DNA of 6,704 nt from Comamonadaceae bacterium (GTDB lineage Bacteria; Pseudomonadota; Gammaproteobacteria; Burkholderiales; Burkholderiaceae_C): assembly GCA_947457975.1 (NCBI GenBank), contig CANGYC010000133.1:1-6704 (forward strand), written 5' to 3'. Below, piece by piece: positions 6,309-6,704 of this stretch; position 1 is the stretch's first letter; every line of letters begins with the position of its first letter. Both the position numbers and the translations under genes were made by a program. The notes beneath the pieces were generated by a model. That model saw nothing but the letters and a program-made list of their open reading frames with translations, ran no database searches and was not told the origin of the DNA.

Positions 6309-6704
6309 TCAGCTGTTCAGCAGCTCCCACACCCGCGCCGGTGTGAGCGGCATCTGCAGGCGGGTGCACAGCTCTTTCCGGCCGGCGCGCGCCAAGGCGT
6401 CGGCCACGGCGTTCACCACGGCGGGCGTGGCGCCAATGGTGCCCAGCTCGCCCACGCCCTTGACGCCCAGCGGGTTGTTCGTGGAGGGCACGCGCTGGTC
6501 CATCTCGGTGAGGAACACCAGCGTGTCGTCGGCACGCGGTGCGGCGTAGTCCATCAGGCTGCCGGTGAGAAGCTGGCCGGTGGCCGGGTCGTAGACCACC
6601 GCCTCACAGAGGGCCTGGCCCATGCCCTGCACGGCACCGCCATCGAGCTGGCCGCGCACGATGGTGGGATTGACCACGCGGCCCACGTCGTTCATGGAGG
6701 CATA
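6309..6704 (-). CDS. Xanthine dehydrogenase-family molybdopterin-binding subunit (C-terminus, truncated)
   Basis: This is the last 131 residues of a large (normally about 750-residue) molybdenum hydroxylase subunit of the CoxL/XdhB/aldehyde oxidase family; the frame runs open off the right edge, so the internal ATG at 6693-6695 is not taken as the start. Clear marks are NDVGRVVNP followed by GQLDGGAVQGMGQAL, the DYAAPRADD segment, and PLGVKGVGELGTIGATPAVVNAVADAL, which carries the conserved catalytic glutamate (GVGE, residue 86 of the visible part). In this family the subunit binds the Mo cofactor and hydroxylates aldehydes, N-heterocycles or CO, passing electrons to FeS and FAD partners. Those partners are not in the window. 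A probable terminator after its stop suggests it is the last gene of its operon. The substrate cannot be told from this fragment. Confidence 0.92.
   Translation of the reverse strand, partial: YASMNDVGRVVNPTIVRGQLDGGAVQGMGQALCEAVVYDPATGQLLTGSLMDYAAPRADDTLVFLTEMDQRVPSTNNPLGVKGVGELGTIGATPAVVNAVADALARAGRKELCTRLQMPLTPARVWELLNS

Noticed and set aside
1..6704. Mobile elements, CRISPR arrays, tRNA/rRNA genes or defence systems
   Set aside because: No transposase or integrase motifs, no regularly spaced repeats and no tRNA-like cloverleaf were seen in the window.

Overview
The window looks like the chromosome of a high-GC betaproteobacterium. Hand counts of sample lines inside the transporter genes give about 65-75% G+C. 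The protein style, a complete Liv-type ABC transporter next to oxidative catabolic enzymes, fits Burkholderiales and perhaps Comamonadaceae. That placement is inference only; there is no rRNA or other marker gene here.

Layout, left to right. Bases 2-862 (+) are the C-terminal half of an FAD-dependent dehydrogenase of the 3-ketosteroid dehydrogenase/fumarate reductase flavoprotein superfamily, cut by the left edge. A 123-base gap follows. Bases 986-5584 (+) hold a complete five-gene branched-chain amino acid (HAAT/Liv) type ABC transporter: periplasmic binding protein, two permeases (LivH, LivM) and two ATPases (LivG, LivF). livH/livM and livM/livG overlap by ATGA, and livG/livF are one base apart, so the last four genes form a tight unit. 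The binding-protein gene is set off from it by a strong hairpin plus T-run terminator and a second hairpin. This arrangement would give excess binding protein over membrane complex. On the minus strand, 5652-6188 encodes a small outer-membrane beta-barrel protein with clearly lower G+C (about 52%), and 6309-6704 is the C-terminus of a xanthine dehydrogenase-family molybdopterin-binding subunit cut by the right edge. The small barrel gene ends at a UUCG-loop terminator that faces the end of livF. It is preceded by a perfect 9+9 bp palindrome and by the probable terminator of the molybdoenzyme gene.

How they may work together: the transporter imports a small solute, annotated by family as branched-chain amino acids. 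The binding-protein pocket and the flanking flavin dehydrogenase make another carboxylate or amide substrate possible. The flavoprotein and the molybdoenzyme are both oxidative enzymes of the kind found in catabolic regions, but nothing here proves a shared pathway. I see no CRISPR array, tRNA, insertion sequence, phage gene or defence system, and no clearly undescribed system. The points most worth checking are the binding-protein specificity, the livK-livH attenuator, the palindrome before the barrel gene, and the low-GC barrel gene itself.
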